From assembly GCA_031286695.1 (NCBI GenBank), contig JAITTY010000017.1:62001-126000 (forward strand): a stretch of 64,000 bases of DNA, read 5' to 3'. Under the pieces are notes generated by a model. The model was not told where the DNA came from, did not search any database, and was given only the letters and a program-made list of their open reading frames with translations. The first letter of the stretch is position 1; every line of letters starts with the position of its first letter. Origin of the DNA: Sphingobacterium sp. GTDB lineage: Bacteria; Bacteroidota; Bacteroidia; Sphingobacteriales; Sphingobacteriaceae. Shown here piece by piece: positions 46,192 to 55,200 of the stretch. Made by a program: the position numbers and the translations under genes.

Positions 46192-46795
46192 AATTTATGT
46201 TTAATAAGATTTTTTGAGATGAGTTGCGGCAGTGGACATGTTAAATATATAACAAAATACATAGTAATACAATGTATTTGTTTTTTAGTTTTCCATTTCG
46301 ATCTAATGCACTGTTGCTAGGAGTGCAACATATTAAAAAGTAGTACGGAGGGGGCGGGTTGCAGGTGACATTAAACAAAAAACACTTGAAGTGGGGAACT
46401 TCAAGTGTTTAACCTAACCAATTATTAACCTAAATTTATGAAAAGTATACTTTCTCAAGTATAGTACACTACATTCAATATCTGTGCCATTCTGTTTGTT
46501 AGTTTTATAATATTTTTCTTTGTGATATATTTGTTACGTAAAATAACCAGTTATCCCTTGATTTTCTCTCCTAATTGGCAATATTTTTTAAATATGAAAA
46601 GCTTTTTGGGTGTGTTGAGTTAATTTTATAAATCTCCCTAATGATTTCGGTTACTGCACTGCTTGATCTGTATGAAAAAGTAAACAGTTCTTATTCACAA
46701 AACCTTCATGAGTTCCTGGGCATCAACAGTAATGAAAGCGAAAGAAGGTTTTTTCTGGCCAATGAGATCAGACACTTTCAGAAAAAATAGGACTA
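46192..46795. other. 604-bp region between serine hydrolase and small unknown gene
   Basis: Left to right it holds a palindrome at 46266-46278 (AATACAATGTATT), a perfect 13-bp hairpin at 46380-46410, a twice-repeated AACCTAA leader with an eight-codon frame at 46438-46464, and the start of a plus-strand reading frame with the peptide MKAKEGFFWPMRSDTFRK from 46732. Only the hairpin is certain. These are listed separately. Confidence 0.5.
46380..46464. other. Strong hairpin with AACCTAA leader and eight-codon reading frame
   Basis: AAACACTTGAAGT at 46380-46392 pairs perfectly with ACTTCAAGTGTTT at 46398-46410 over a 5-nt loop. On minus it is followed by TTTTTTGTTT and so works as a terminator there, though the nearest minus-strand gene ends about 390 bp away. 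On plus it is followed by AACCTAA twice (46411-46417, 46427-46433) and ATG AAA AGT ATA CTT TCT at 46438, stop at 46464. This resembles the leader of a gene whose coding part is missing. Confidence 0.45.
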
Positions 46796-46850
46796 TCACT
46801 GATATTCAACGTAACGTTCGAACAAATCTTTCCACTCATCGTCTAAACTA
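46732..46850 (+). other. Possible small-protein start MKAKEGFFWPMR
   Basis: The frame from 46732 reads MKAKEGFFWPMRSDTFRK and then runs into sequence antisense to the next gene, so its true end is unclear; the end given is nominal. A related peptide, MKAKNDSFWPLRVETFRK, is encoded at 55424. Shared residues often use different codons (TTC/TTT, CCA/CCT), which hints at selection on protein. Both lie at the 3' end of a minus-strand gene. Confidence 0.3.
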
Positions 46851-47080
46851 CCCCTATATACGTTTTGTTTGGCACGGCGATACCAATATTCAGCATTCCA
46901 TTGATCACCTTCTTTGCGGTGCAAATAAGCATGCACATGTGCTGCTGCAGTTCCTTCCAGCTGATCGATCAGGTCGTGTGCGCTTTTCCAATTTCCTTTC
47001 AGATCATACCAGAGTGACTTTTGTACTGCTGTCCAGTGCTGAGGTGGACTTTCAAGGGATTGAAATTCTTCGATTGTCAT
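46796..47080 (-). CDS. Conserved small protein of unknown function
   Basis: This 94-residue soluble protein has no signal peptide. It reads as two or three helices with conserved-looking ALWYDLKGNW-type and HAYLHRKEGDQWNAEYWYRRA segments. I recognise it as a small conserved Bacteroidota protein family of TPR-like composition but know no function for it. The start codon is 3 bp after the stop of the 235-residue gene upstream, so the two form an operon. A longer frame on the opposite strand is antisense and not believed. Confidence 0.72.
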   Translation of the reverse strand: MTIEEFQSLESPPQHWTAVQKSLWYDLKGNWKSAHDLIDQLEGTAAAHVHAYLHRKEGDQWNAEYWYRRAKQNVYRGSLDDEWKDLFERYVEYQ

Positions 47081-47083
47081 ATA

Positions 47084-47791
47084 TTATTTTGTTATTTCTT
47101 TACTCCAGATTTCATAAATATCGTCTCCTTTGGAACTTTTTCCTTTGTGGTGCCATGCGCCATCCACAAGTGCACCCTCAAATTTGAGTTCTTGTCCCAC
47201 GCGCTTATTGTCTCTCGAAAAAAACTGTATTTTTTCCGTATATCGATTGTTGCCGTATTGATAATCGCCACCACCTGTACCGTAGAACCCCTTTTGTGCG
47301 GGATTGATCGCTATCCATTGAAAATATCCATCCACTAATATTTTAATTGTTTTGCGATCAGTTTTGGGTATATCGTGCATTTTTCCTTCCTGTTGGCGGC
47401 TTGTTATTCTCCATAAAGCATCTAGATCTTGAGGAAGGTTTTTTTGTTTGATATATAAATGATAAGCATTTGCTGTCTTTAATCGTAGAGAGTCGTTTTG
47501 GATCCGATAGGGTAAAAGAGTTTTTTTACCAATAGCAGTTGAATCCTGTGAGTTATACTCTACAAAGACATTGACAGTTTGGTTTTGCCCTTCGATGGGT
47601 CCGCCCCAGGTATAGTGGAAGCGTTTATTGATATCATCAAAGCATATAAATGAGATATACTGATCTTTGATTAAAATCAAATTTTTACACAGACCATCGT
47701 GATACATATATGCACCATCAGGAAGCTGTGCATAGACTTTGGAAAATATCGTTCCGAAAAAAAGGAAGAGGATTAGGGTATAATTTCTCAT
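47084..47791 (-). CDS. Secreted protein of unknown function
   Basis: The 235-residue protein has a signal peptide ending VYAQ (about 21) and a beta-rich body. The C-terminal half, with GTGGGDYQYGNNRYTE and FEGALVDGAWHHKGKSSKGD, resembles small secreted proteins of Bacteroidota that recall lipocalin-like folds. I cannot assign a function. It is the first gene of a two-gene unit with the 94-residue protein. Confidence 0.75.
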   Translation of the reverse strand: MRNYTLILFLFFGTIFSKVYAQLPDGAYMYHDGLCKNLILIKDQYISFICFDDINKRFHYTWGGPIEGQNQTVNVFVEYNSQDSTAIGKKTLLPYRIQNDSLRLKTANAYHLYIKQKNLPQDLDALWRITSRQQEGKMHDIPKTDRKTIKILVDGYFQWIAINPAQKGFYGTGGGDYQYGNNRYTEKIQFFSRDNKRVGQELKFEGALVDGAWHHKGKSSKGDDIYEIWSKEITK

Positions 47792-47871
47792 GATGAGTCA
47801 AATCTTGTTCTCCTCTAAAGATACGAAATAAATTGTCGTCAAAAATGTTTGTCAATGGATTTGATTCGTAA

Positions 47872-47923
47872 AAAACCTTCCTGATTTCGCAAGTAGCAAC
47901 AGCTGTGAAATCAGGAAGGTTTT
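47872..47923 (-). terminator. Terminator of tex
   Basis: AAAACCTTCCTGATTTC at 47872-47888 pairs perfectly over 17 bp with GAAATCAGGAAGGTTTT at 47907-47923, with an 18-nt loop. On minus TTTTTACG follows. It lies 20 bp past the tex stop. Confidence 0.8.
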
Positions 47924-47942
47924 ATCATGAAGTTACATGAAC

Positions 47943-50180
47943 CTATTTGAACTTACTGGCTAATGCAGCCAGCTTGCTCGCCATATCAGTTTCAGGTTCC
48001 ACCTGTCTTTTAGGATCATTTTTCCTGCTTTTGGTCAGCGCAGGTTTTTCATCTGTTTTCATTGACAGGGCGATACGGCTACGTTTTTCATCAACTTCTG
48101 TTACTGTCACCATGACGTGTTGCTGAACTTTGACGATTTCATGGGGATCTGATATATAGCGATTCGATAACTGACTTAAATGTACTAAGCCATCTTGATG
48201 TACACCAATATCAACAAAGGCTCCGAAATTTGTAATGTTGGTCACTATACCCGGTAGCTTCATGCCAACCCGTAAATCGCCAATACTATTGACCCCCTCC
48301 GTGAAGGAGAAAGCTTCAAATTTTTCCCTTGGATCTAATCCTGGTTTCGCCAATTCATTCAAAATATCATTTAGCGTCGGTAGTCCAACTTCCTCTGAAA
48401 TATAATTTTTCAAGGGGATAGATTTTCTCAGGTCCGCGTCAGTCAATAGGTCTTCGACTTTTTTGCCGAGATCTTTAGCCATTTGTTCAACTAACGAATA
48501 TCGCTCAGGATGCACAGCAGATGAATCGAGTGGATTGGCTGCATGTCGGATACGGAGAAAACCTGCAGCCTGTTCAAATGCCTTTTCACCAAGACGAGGA
48601 ACTTTTTTTAGTTCACGTCTGGAAGCGAATGGACCATTCTCATTTCTATACTTTATTATCTGTTGTGCCAGGGAAGGACCTAAACCAGATACATAGGCTA
48701 AAATTTGTTTGGAAGCTGTATTCAGTTCAACACCGACAGCATTTACGCAACTGATGACGGTATCATCCAATGAGGTCTGGAGCTTGTTTTGGTCCACATC
48801 ATGCTGATATTGTCCAACACCGATCGATTTGGGGTCAATTTTAACGAGTTCAGCTAAAGGATCCATTAATCTTCTACCAATGGAAACAGCTCCACGGACC
48901 GTAATATCGTAGTCCGGAAATTCTTCCCGTGCAGTCTCAGAGGCTGAATAAATAGAGGCTCCACTTTCATTGACCATGACGATGGTAACATTATTTAAAC
49001 CCAGTTTTCTAACAAATTCTTCGGTTTCACGTCCAGCAGTCCCGTTTCCAATGGCTATCGCCTGAATATCATATTTTGATACGAGATATTGGACCGTTTT
49101 CTTTGCTTCCGCTAATCCATTTGCGCCATTGTGCGGAAAGATAGCTGTGTTTTCTTTGAGCTGTCCTTGTTCATCCAATACAACGGTTTTACAGCCTGTA
49201 CGGAATCCAGGGTCGATCGCGAGCAGTCTTTTTTGTCCCAATGGGGCTGCTAGAAGCAATTGGCGAACATTGTCGGCAAAAACTTTGATGGCTTCTTCAT
49301 CAGCTTTTTGGCGTGTCAGGACACGGATTTCCGTCTCCATGGAAGGTTTTAACAGACGTTTGTAGCTATCTGTCAAAGCGAGTTTTACCTGAGCAGCGGC
49401 AGCATTGGCGCCCTTAATATAAATGGATTCAATACGAGGTAGAATTTCTTCCTCATTGATATCGATATCCAAGTAGAGCAACTCTTCTTTTTCTCCGCGG
49501 CGCATTGCTAGCACTCGGTGGGAAGGCGCATCTTTCAATGATTCCGACCATTCGTAATAATCTTTATACTTTATTGCTGCTTCTTCTTTTCCAGGAACTA
49601 CTCTTGAAACAAACGAGCCTTTTTCCAGGAATATTGCTCTCGACTTGGCTCTCACAGCTGCATCTTCTGCTATGACTTCGGCAATAATATCCCGGGCACC
49701 TGCTAGTGCTTCCTCTGTATTTTTTACACCTTTTTCTTCATCGACCAAACCGTCGGCTAAGGCAAGGAAATCTCCTGATTCCTGTGCCAAAATCAGATCA
49801 GCCAGGGGTTGTAGACCCTTTTCACGTGCAACACTGGCACGCGTTTTACGCTTCGGTTTGTAAGGCAAGTAGATATCTTCCAGGCTGGCCATGGTTTCGG
49901 CCCCCAGTATCTGCTGCTCGAGCTCTGGTGTCAATTTTCCTTGATCATTGATGGATTTCAGAACCGCTTCTTTTCGTTTATCTAAATCTCGCAGTTGTTG
50001 AAAGCGGTCTCTGATATTGGTGATTTGAACTTCGTCCAGACTGCCAGTCATTTCCTTTCGATAACGTGAGATAAATGGAACCGTCGCGCCTTCGTCTAAT
50101 AATGCTATAGTCGTGCGAACCTGTTTTTCGCTAATAGAAAGCTCATTAGCAATAATAATTTCATGTGTTGATAAGCTCAT
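47943..50180 (-). CDS. tex: Tex-family RNA-binding transcription accessory protein
   Basis: The ATG at 50180 (MSLSTHEIIIANELS) gives 745 residues. A longer frame upstream adds 15 residues with no family match. Order: Tex N-terminal helical domain (1-190) with EGATVPFISRYRKEMTG, YqgF/RNase H-like domain around LLAIDPGFRTGCKTVVLD, helix-hairpin-helix region around VNAVGVELNTASKQILAYVSGLGPSLA, and a C-terminal S1 domain (GIVTNITNFGAFVDIGVHQDGLVH). Tex binds nucleic acid in the cytoplasm and affects transcription and expression. The protein is nearly universal and of normal length. It is transcribed alone between two terminators. Confidence 0.96.
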   Translation of the reverse strand: MSLSTHEIIIANELSISEKQVRTTIALLDEGATVPFISRYRKEMTGSLDEVQITNIRDRFQQLRDLDKRKEAVLKSINDQGKLTPELEQQILGAETMASLEDIYLPYKPKRKTRASVAREKGLQPLADLILAQESGDFLALADGLVDEEKGVKNTEEALAGARDIIAEVIAEDAAVRAKSRAIFLEKGSFVSRVVPGKEEAAIKYKDYYEWSESLKDAPSHRVLAMRRGEKEELLYLDIDINEEEILPRIESIYIKGANAAAAQVKLALTDSYKRLLKPSMETEIRVLTRQKADEEAIKVFADNVRQLLLAAPLGQKRLLAIDPGFRTGCKTVVLDEQGQLKENTAIFPHNGANGLAEAKKTVQYLVSKYDIQAIAIGNGTAGRETEEFVRKLGLNNVTIVMVNESGASIYSASETAREEFPDYDITVRGAVSIGRRLMDPLAELVKIDPKSIGVGQYQHDVDQNKLQTSLDDTVISCVNAVGVELNTASKQILAYVSGLGPSLAQQIIKYRNENGPFASRRELKKVPRLGEKAFEQAAGFLRIRHAANPLDSSAVHPERYSLVEQMAKDLGKKVEDLLTDADLRKSIPLKNYISEEVGLPTLNDILNELAKPGLDPREKFEAFSFTEGVNSIGDLRVGMKLPGIVTNITNFGAFVDIGVHQDGLVHLSQLSNRYISDPHEIVKVQQHVMVTVTEVDEKRSRIALSMKTDEKPALTKSRKNDPKRQVEPETDMASKLAALASKFK

Positions 50181-50202
50181 TGGTGGTTTAATCTTAAAAA
50201 GT

Positions 50203-50232
50203 AGAGCTGTTGAATGGTAATTCAACAGCTCT
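50203..50232 (-). terminator. Terminator of tatA
   Basis: AGAGCTGTTGAAT at 50203-50215 pairs perfectly with ATTCAACAGCTCT at 50220-50232 over GGTA. On minus ACTTTTTAAG follows. It separates tatA from tex. Confidence 0.82.
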
Positions 50233-50265
50233 AAGTATATCTAATTATAAACTAATGTAGTAAAA

Positions 50266-50787
50266 TTAAGCAGGTTTATTGGTGTTGTCCTGCTCAGGCA
50301 CTTTTTTTTCTTCTACTTCGTTGTTTTTAGTTTCGGCAAAATGATCGTTATACCCGTAGGAGATGTGAGATGGTTCTTCTCCGTAATCCAATTGTTTGTG
50401 TGGGTTATGTTCAACAACACCTGCTGGTGTTGAGAACTCGTATTTTTTCTTTGGTTGTTCTGTTTCTGAACCTTCTGCTGTTTCCTGTGGTTTTGTTTCC
50501 TTTTCATGTGCTGCTTGAGCCTTCTCTTCAGCCACACGCACATCGGTAGGAACAGCTTCTTCTTTTACTTCTGTTTTAACGTCTATGTCTTTCTCGAAAT
50601 TATTGATTTGATCTGAAATCTCACGTTTGATACCTTCTGACGCATCTTTGAACTCACGTATTCCTCTTCCTAAACCTCTCGCCAATTCAGGAAGTTTTTT
50701 ACCTCCAAAAAGTAACAAGATTGCAAACACAATGAGGATCATCTCCTGTGTTCCAATGTTTAAAAATGCTATTACTGGATTGTACAT
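50266..50787 (-). CDS. tatA: TatA/TatE twin-arginine translocase subunit with long acidic tail
   Basis: This 173-residue protein has an N-terminal membrane helix (about 12-28, MILIVFAILLLFGGKKLPEL), the family's FGGKKLPELARGLG hinge and amphipathic helix (30-60). A long charged tail rich in Glu, Lys and Gln follows (about 70-173). TatA forms the pore-like oligomer that exports folded proteins with twin-arginine signals. Bacterial TatA is usually 60-90 residues, so the roughly 100-residue low-complexity tail is an extension, though such tails occur in other Bacteroidota. tatC is not adjacent. Confidence 0.93.
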   Translation of the reverse strand: MYNPVIAFLNIGTQEMILIVFAILLLFGGKKLPELARGLGRGIREFKDASEGIKREISDQINNFEKDIDVKTEVKEEAVPTDVRVAEEKAQAAHEKETKPQETAEGSETEQPKKKYEFSTPAGVVEHNPHKQLDYGEEPSHISYGYNDHFAETKNNEVEEKKVPEQDNTNKPA

Positions 50788-50945
50788 ACTCTTTTTCCTC
50801 TTCTTTTGATTACTAACTAAATGCTAAGTTACATTTATATTTCAATAGTTCTTAGACCCAAAAGTAAATTTAAGATAATTTTAAGGTATTTGAAACATAA
50901 AAATTACTTAACCAAGCGCGGTTGTTTAGTTAGTGTAATTTGTTA

Positions 50946-50953
50946 TATTTTTG
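50946..50953 (+). promoter_or_regulatory. Promoter -7 box of the MATE gene
   Basis: TATTTTTG fits TAnnTTTG, with GTTG at 50921-50924 as a partial -33 at 21 bp. A start near 50960 would leave about 70 nt before the ATG at 51030 but only about 10 nt before the one at 50970, which favours the later start. Confidence 0.4.
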
Positions 50954-51029
50954 CTAAATATTTTATAATATGACGATAGGACAGAAATATCTTTGTATTT
51001 TTGTGGCTATTTTTTTGGAGAAATCGATT

Positions 51030-52406
51030 ATGTTGGGAAAATTTAAAACATTCAAGCCGTATTACAGAAGTACGATGGTGTTGGCAGCGCCGGTTGTGAT
51101 CTCACAATTGGGACATACATTGGTGCATACAGCAGACAGTGTGATCGTTGGGCATTTTGCAGGGACTATTCCATTGGCGGCGGTTTCGCTGGTACATGCC
51201 GTTTTTATGATTGTGATGGTGATGGGGTTGGGGATCGCTTATGGTATAACGCCATTGATTGCGCAGGAAAATGGCCGTGATAATAAGAAAGAATGTGCCA
51301 TTCTGTTGTCTAATAGTTTTTGGTTAAATATTATTGCCGGACTATTGTTGTTCTGTTTGGTTTACTTTGGTTCTATGTTGGCGATCGATCATCTCAACCA
51401 AGATCCGGCTGTGGTAAAAGAGGCAAAGCCATATTTGCTTATTTTAAGTTTATCGATGTTGCCACTGATGGTCTTTAGCACATTCAAGCAGTTTGCAGAA
51501 GGTCTGGGATTTACAAAGCAAGCCATGAATGTGACGATTTGGGGGAATGTGCTGAATATTATATTGGCGATCATCTTTGTTAAAGGGATGTTTGGCATCA
51601 GTCCCATGGGGGTCAAAGGGGTCGGGTACAGTACGCTGATCGACCGTGTGTTAATGATGTCGGTGATGATGATTTATGTATTGCGATCCCAGAAATTTAG
51701 GGGATATATCCAGTATTTTAAAGTGACGCTGATTGACCGGGAACGATTGCTCAAAATATTGCGGATCGGGGCGCCAGTAGCTATGCAATATGTATTTGAA
51801 ATTGGAGCCTTTGCCGGAGCATCACTGTTAGCAGGTACCATAAGTGCGACGGCGCAAGCTTCCCATCAAGTTGCAATTCAGTTGGCTGCTATGACCTATA
51901 TGATGGCAAGCGGTATTGCTGCTGCGGCAACGATCAAGGTGGGCAACAGTTATGGCAATAGAAATCTCTTCCGTCTCGAAAGATTTGCGATAACTTCTTA
52001 TCAATTGGTGTTGATCTTTATGTTGATTACAGCATCTTTGTTCGCGTTGCTGAACAATTATTTGCCCTATATTTTTACTTCAGACCATGCTGTGGTGATT
52101 ATCGCCTCGCAACTCTTGATCATCGCGGGACTGTTTCAATTGTTTGATGGTACGCAAGTGGTCGGTTTGGGGGTATTGCGTGGGATGGGAGATGTCAATA
52201 TTCCAACTATTATTACATTTATCGCTTATTGGATTATTGGTTTGCCAAGTGGGTATCTTATGGGAATAGTGTTTAACTGGGGGATCAAGGGAATTTGGTA
52301 TGGGCTAACATTAGGCTTGCTGACTTCTTCGCTTTTACTTTACCTGCGGTTCCAATTGGTGATCAAGAAGAAGAAAATACAGTTCGAACAAAGTATGTTT
52401 AAGTAA
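51030..52406 (+). CDS. MATE-family efflux transporter
   Basis: I choose the ATG at 51030, preceded by GGAG at a usable distance, giving 458 residues (MLGKFKTFKPYYRSTM). An ATG 60 bp upstream is possible. Twelve membrane segments are apparent. The first helix carries APVVISQLGHTLVHTADSVIVGH, the family pattern in which the first loop binds cation, and the second half begins IGAPVAMQYVFEIGAFAG. MATE proteins export drugs or metabolites with sodium or proton antiport. The substrate is unknown. It converges on the E2 gene and shares a bidirectional terminator with it. Confidence 0.93.
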   Translation: MLGKFKTFKPYYRSTMVLAAPVVISQLGHTLVHTADSVIVGHFAGTIPLAAVSLVHAVFMIVMVMGLGIAYGITPLIAQENGRDNKKECAILLSNSFWLNIIAGLLLFCLVYFGSMLAIDHLNQDPAVVKEAKPYLLILSLSMLPLMVFSTFKQFAEGLGFTKQAMNVTIWGNVLNIILAIIFVKGMFGISPMGVKGVGYSTLIDRVLMMSVMMIYVLRSQKFRGYIQYFKVTLIDRERLLKILRIGAPVAMQYVFEIGAFAGASLLAGTISATAQASHQVAIQLAAMTYMMASGIAAAATIKVGNSYGNRNLFRLERFAITSYQLVLIFMLITASLFALLNNYLPYIFTSDHAVVIIASQLLIIAGLFQLFDGTQVVGLGVLRGMGDVNIPTIITFIAYWIIGLPSGYLMGIVFNWGIKGIWYGLTLGLLTSSLLLYLRFQLVIKKKKIQFEQSMFK

Positions 52407-52425
52407 CAAAAAGTATATTCTAAAC

Positions 52426-52462
52426 AACAAGAAAAGGCTCTGTTAAGAGCCTTTTCTTGTTT
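52426..52462. terminator. Bidirectional terminator between MATE and E2 genes
   Basis: AACAAGAAAAGGCTC at 52426-52440 pairs perfectly over 15 bp with GAGCCTTTTCTTGTT at 52447-52461 over a TGTTAA loop. It sits between convergent genes. Confidence 0.88.
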
Positions 52463-52478
52463 ATCAATGTAAGGGAAG

Positions 52479-53828
52479 CTAGATGACTCGATTGCTATCC
52501 CAATTTTCCAGATAATCTGCAACGCGTTTTAAGAAAGTACCCCCAAGTGCTCCATCGATTGCACGGTGATCGTAGGAGAGTGATAGATACATCATATGTC
52601 TAATACCAATCATATCGCCATATTCCGTTTCTATTACTGCCGGTTTTTTCGTTATCGTACCTACTGCCAAGATTGCCGCTTGTGGTTGGTTAATGATAGG
52701 AGTCCCCATAATATTGCCAAAAGCGCCGATATTGGTGAATGTAAAGGTACCATCTTGTGTATCGTCGGGTTTCAATTTGTTGGCTCGTGATCGTTGCGCA
52801 AGGTCGTTGACACTTTTACTTAATCCTACTAAGCTTAGCTGATCTGCGTTTTTGATTACCGGGACGATAAGATTACCATTAGGTAATGCTGCAGCCATAC
52901 CAATATTGATATTTTTCTTTTTTATAATATTGTAACCGTCGATGGAGATGTTGACCAATGGAAAATCTTTAAGTGCCTTGCTGATAGCTTCGATAAACAA
53001 AGGGGTGAAAGTGATATTTTCTCCCTCGCGTTTTTTATAGGCATCTTTAACCTTATTGCGCCATAAAACTAAGTTGGTTACATCTGCCTCAACAAAGGAA
53101 CATACGTGGGGAGAAGTTTGCACACTTTTAACCATATGGTCTGCGATCAATCTGCGCATGCGGTCCATTTCAATGATTTCATCACTGCCATTGGCAACGG
53201 TGTGTACATGAGATGAAGTTGCAGGAGTGATTTTTGGGGCCTCTGTGCCGGTGCTTGCCTGATCTGCCTGAACTGACTTTTGCGACATTGACGATGAATC
53301 TCTATGCGCTACATAAGCTAAAATATCTTCTTTGGTCACTCGTCCCTCGGCACCAGTGCCTTGGATACGGTCAAGTTCATCTTGCGATAAGCCTTCATGA
53401 CGTGCGATATTCTTTACCAGAGGTGAATAGAAGCGAAGCGCATTTTCGTATGGTGAGGATGCAGTTTCAGCCGCTGTGTTGGGCAGCTGGTCTACACCCG
53501 GTATGGTCAAATCTATAAGCTCTTCAGGAGCTGTCACTACAGGTACTGTATTTTCTTCCTGTAGAATCACAGGTTCTTCATCTTGTCCTTCAATTTCTAT
53601 AATTGCAACAACTTCTCCTACTTGGACGGTTTGGTCTACGGTATAGCGCTGCTCTTTTAAAATACCTTTTACAGGAGAAGGTACCTCTGAATCAACTTTG
53701 TCAGTTGCAATTTCCAATAAGGTGTCATCTTCATCAATCAGGTCACCAGGTTGTTTTAACCATTTTGTGATTGTTGCCTCGGATACACTTTCTCCCATTT
53801 TTGGGAGCAAGAGTTTATATAAAGCCAT
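52479..53828 (-). CDS. 2-oxo acid dehydrogenase E2 (dihydrolipoamide acyltransferase)
   Basis: The ATG at 53828 (MALYKLLLPKMGESV) gives 449 residues. Domains: lipoyl domain (1-80) with lipoyl lysine K44 in ATDKVDSE; a linker; E3-binding domain (about 130-170) with SPLVKNIARHEGLSQ and GRVTKEDIL; and catalytic domain (about 215-449) ending with the catalytic SYDHRAIDG. A single lipoyl domain argues for a branched-chain or 2-oxoglutarate-type complex rather than pyruvate, but this is not certain. It acts in the cytoplasm. No E1 or E3 gene lies nearby, so it stands apart from its partners. Confidence 0.93.
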   Translation of the reverse strand: MALYKLLLPKMGESVSEATITKWLKQPGDLIDEDDTLLEIATDKVDSEVPSPVKGILKEQRYTVDQTVQVGEVVAIIEIEGQDEEPVILQEENTVPVVTAPEELIDLTIPGVDQLPNTAAETASSPYENALRFYSPLVKNIARHEGLSQDELDRIQGTGAEGRVTKEDILAYVAHRDSSSMSQKSVQADQASTGTEAPKITPATSSHVHTVANGSDEIIEMDRMRRLIADHMVKSVQTSPHVCSFVEADVTNLVLWRNKVKDAYKKREGENITFTPLFIEAISKALKDFPLVNISIDGYNIIKKKNINIGMAAALPNGNLIVPVIKNADQLSLVGLSKSVNDLAQRSRANKLKPDDTQDGTFTFTNIGAFGNIMGTPIINQPQAAILAVGTITKKPAVIETEYGDMIGIRHMMYLSLSYDHRAIDGALGGTFLKRVADYLENWDSNRVI

Positions 53829-53940
53829 ATTTTTTAGCAATCTCGTTATAGAAAAACGAAGTTAATTAAATTGTGGTTTACTTTCAACAATTTAAAATAT
53901 TATTCCTTAAATAACGTATTTTTAGAAATATTATTTTACT

Positions 53941-55200
53941 TTATTGTATGTCTTGTTCTTTTTCTTTTACAAGCAACTTCCATAGAAGTAGTAAAGCATT
54001 CATACGGGTACGTTCGATGTTAATCAGTCTGTCGTTATCAAATTGAAACTTTTTGGTGATAACTTCTTTTTTCCCCGCTACGGCTACCCAAATCGTTCCA
54101 ACTGGTTTTTCAGCTGTTCCACCTCCTGGGCCAGCTATGCCGGTTGTCGCTATCGCATAGTCTGAAGAAAATACTTTTTTTGAACCGGAAGCCATTTCGA
54201 TAGCTGTCTGTTCGCTCACTGCACCATATTGGATCAATGTTTCTTCATTGACCTCCAGCAATTGTTGTTTTAACGTGTTGGAGTAAGGGATGGTACCGCC
54301 AAGAAAAACAGAGCTGCTTCCCGCTACCGAGGTTATTGAAGCGGCGAGACTCCCCCCTGTACAGCTTTCTGCGGTAGTCAATGTAGCACCTCGACGGCTA
54401 AGCTCTTTAATCAGATAGGGTTCGATACTCGTATCGTAATCTGCAATGACGTATTGCTGTAAGCGATGAAGCAGTTTTGTTTTAAAAAGGGCAACCTGGA
54501 GTGTAATATCGGATTTGTTTCTGCTCTTTCCGGAGAGTCTTAAGCGAATAAATGCTAATGTTGGCAGATAGGCCAATTTTATGCTTGAAGGAAGTTCTGC
54601 TTCGATATCTTTTATTTCTTCTGCCAGATAAGATTCTCCGATACCGCCGACCAAGATTGTTTCGTGACAGATAAATAAGTCAGGATCCTGTTTGGCTAAT
54701 AGTGGCAACACATGTTTTTCCATCAGAAATTTCATCTCAAAGGGCACTCCGGGCATAAAAATAAACTGTTTTTGGTCTTGGTTGACCAGCATACCGGGTG
54801 CGGTACCATAGTTGTTAAATAACACTTCACAATTTGCCAGGACATCGGCCTGTTGAAGATTGATGTCGAGCATCTTCAGGTTGCGCGATTCAAAGATGTT
54901 GGTCACATGACGGAGTACGTTTTCATCACGGGTCAATGTGGTTCCAAAATATTTTGCTGCCGTTTTTTTAGTCACATCATCTTTCGTCGGACCTAGGCCG
55001 CCCGTGATTAAAATAAGATCTGCTCGAGCTGAAGCATCTTTGAGCGTCGTTGAAATCGCCTCTTCTGTATCAGGGATCGATGTCATCTGAACGATGTCGA
55101 TTTCAAATCGGAGAAGCTGCTTGGCAATCCAACCCGAATTGGTATCAATAATCTGACCGATGAGGATCTCATCGCCTATGGTAATAATCTCTGCTTTCAT
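53941..55200 (-). CDS. cinA: CinA-like protein (nicotinamide-nucleotide amidase family)
   Basis: This 419-residue protein has an N-terminal COG1058/MoCF domain (1-170) beginning AEIITIGDEILIGQIIDTNSG, and a C-terminal CinA amidase domain (about 260-410) with TTAESCTGGSLAASITSVAGS and ATTGIAGPGGGTAEKPVGT. The C-terminal part deamidates nicotinamide mononucleotide in the NAD salvage pathway; the N-terminal part hydrolyses ADP-ribose in related proteins. The name competence/damage-inducible does not imply competence here. It is full length and lies divergent from the amidase block, upstream of no obvious partner. Confidence 0.95.
   Translation of the reverse strand: MKAEIITIGDEILIGQIIDTNSGWIAKQLLRFEIDIVQMTSIPDTEEAISTTLKDASARADLILITGGLGPTKDDVTKKTAAKYFGTTLTRDENVLRHVTNIFESRNLKMLDINLQQADVLANCEVLFNNYGTAPGMLVNQDQKQFIFMPGVPFEMKFLMEKHVLPLLAKQDPDLFICHETILVGGIGESYLAEEIKDIEAELPSSIKLAYLPTLAFIRLRLSGKSRNKSDITLQVALFKTKLLHRLQQYVIADYDTSIEPYLIKELSRRGATLTTAESCTGGSLAASITSVAGSSSVFLGGTIPYSNTLKQQLLEVNEETLIQYGAVSEQTAIEMASGSKKVFSSDYAIATTGIAGPGGGTAEKPVGTIWVAVAGKKEVITKKFQFDNDRLINIERTRMNALLLLWKLLVKEKEQDIQ

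Noticed and set aside
46266..46278. BlaI/MecI-type operator AATACAATGTATT
   Set aside because: The palindrome is short, its core differs from the TACAnnTGTA pattern, and no BlaI/BlaR genes are nearby.
46708..47187. 159-codon plus-strand reading frame
   Set aside because: Most of it is antisense to the 94-residue conserved minus-strand gene, and its composition is not gene-like. Only its start, from 46732, is kept as a possible small-protein start.
53941..55200. Evidence for natural competence from cinA
   Set aside because: The protein is a widespread NAD-salvage enzyme and no com genes lie in the window.
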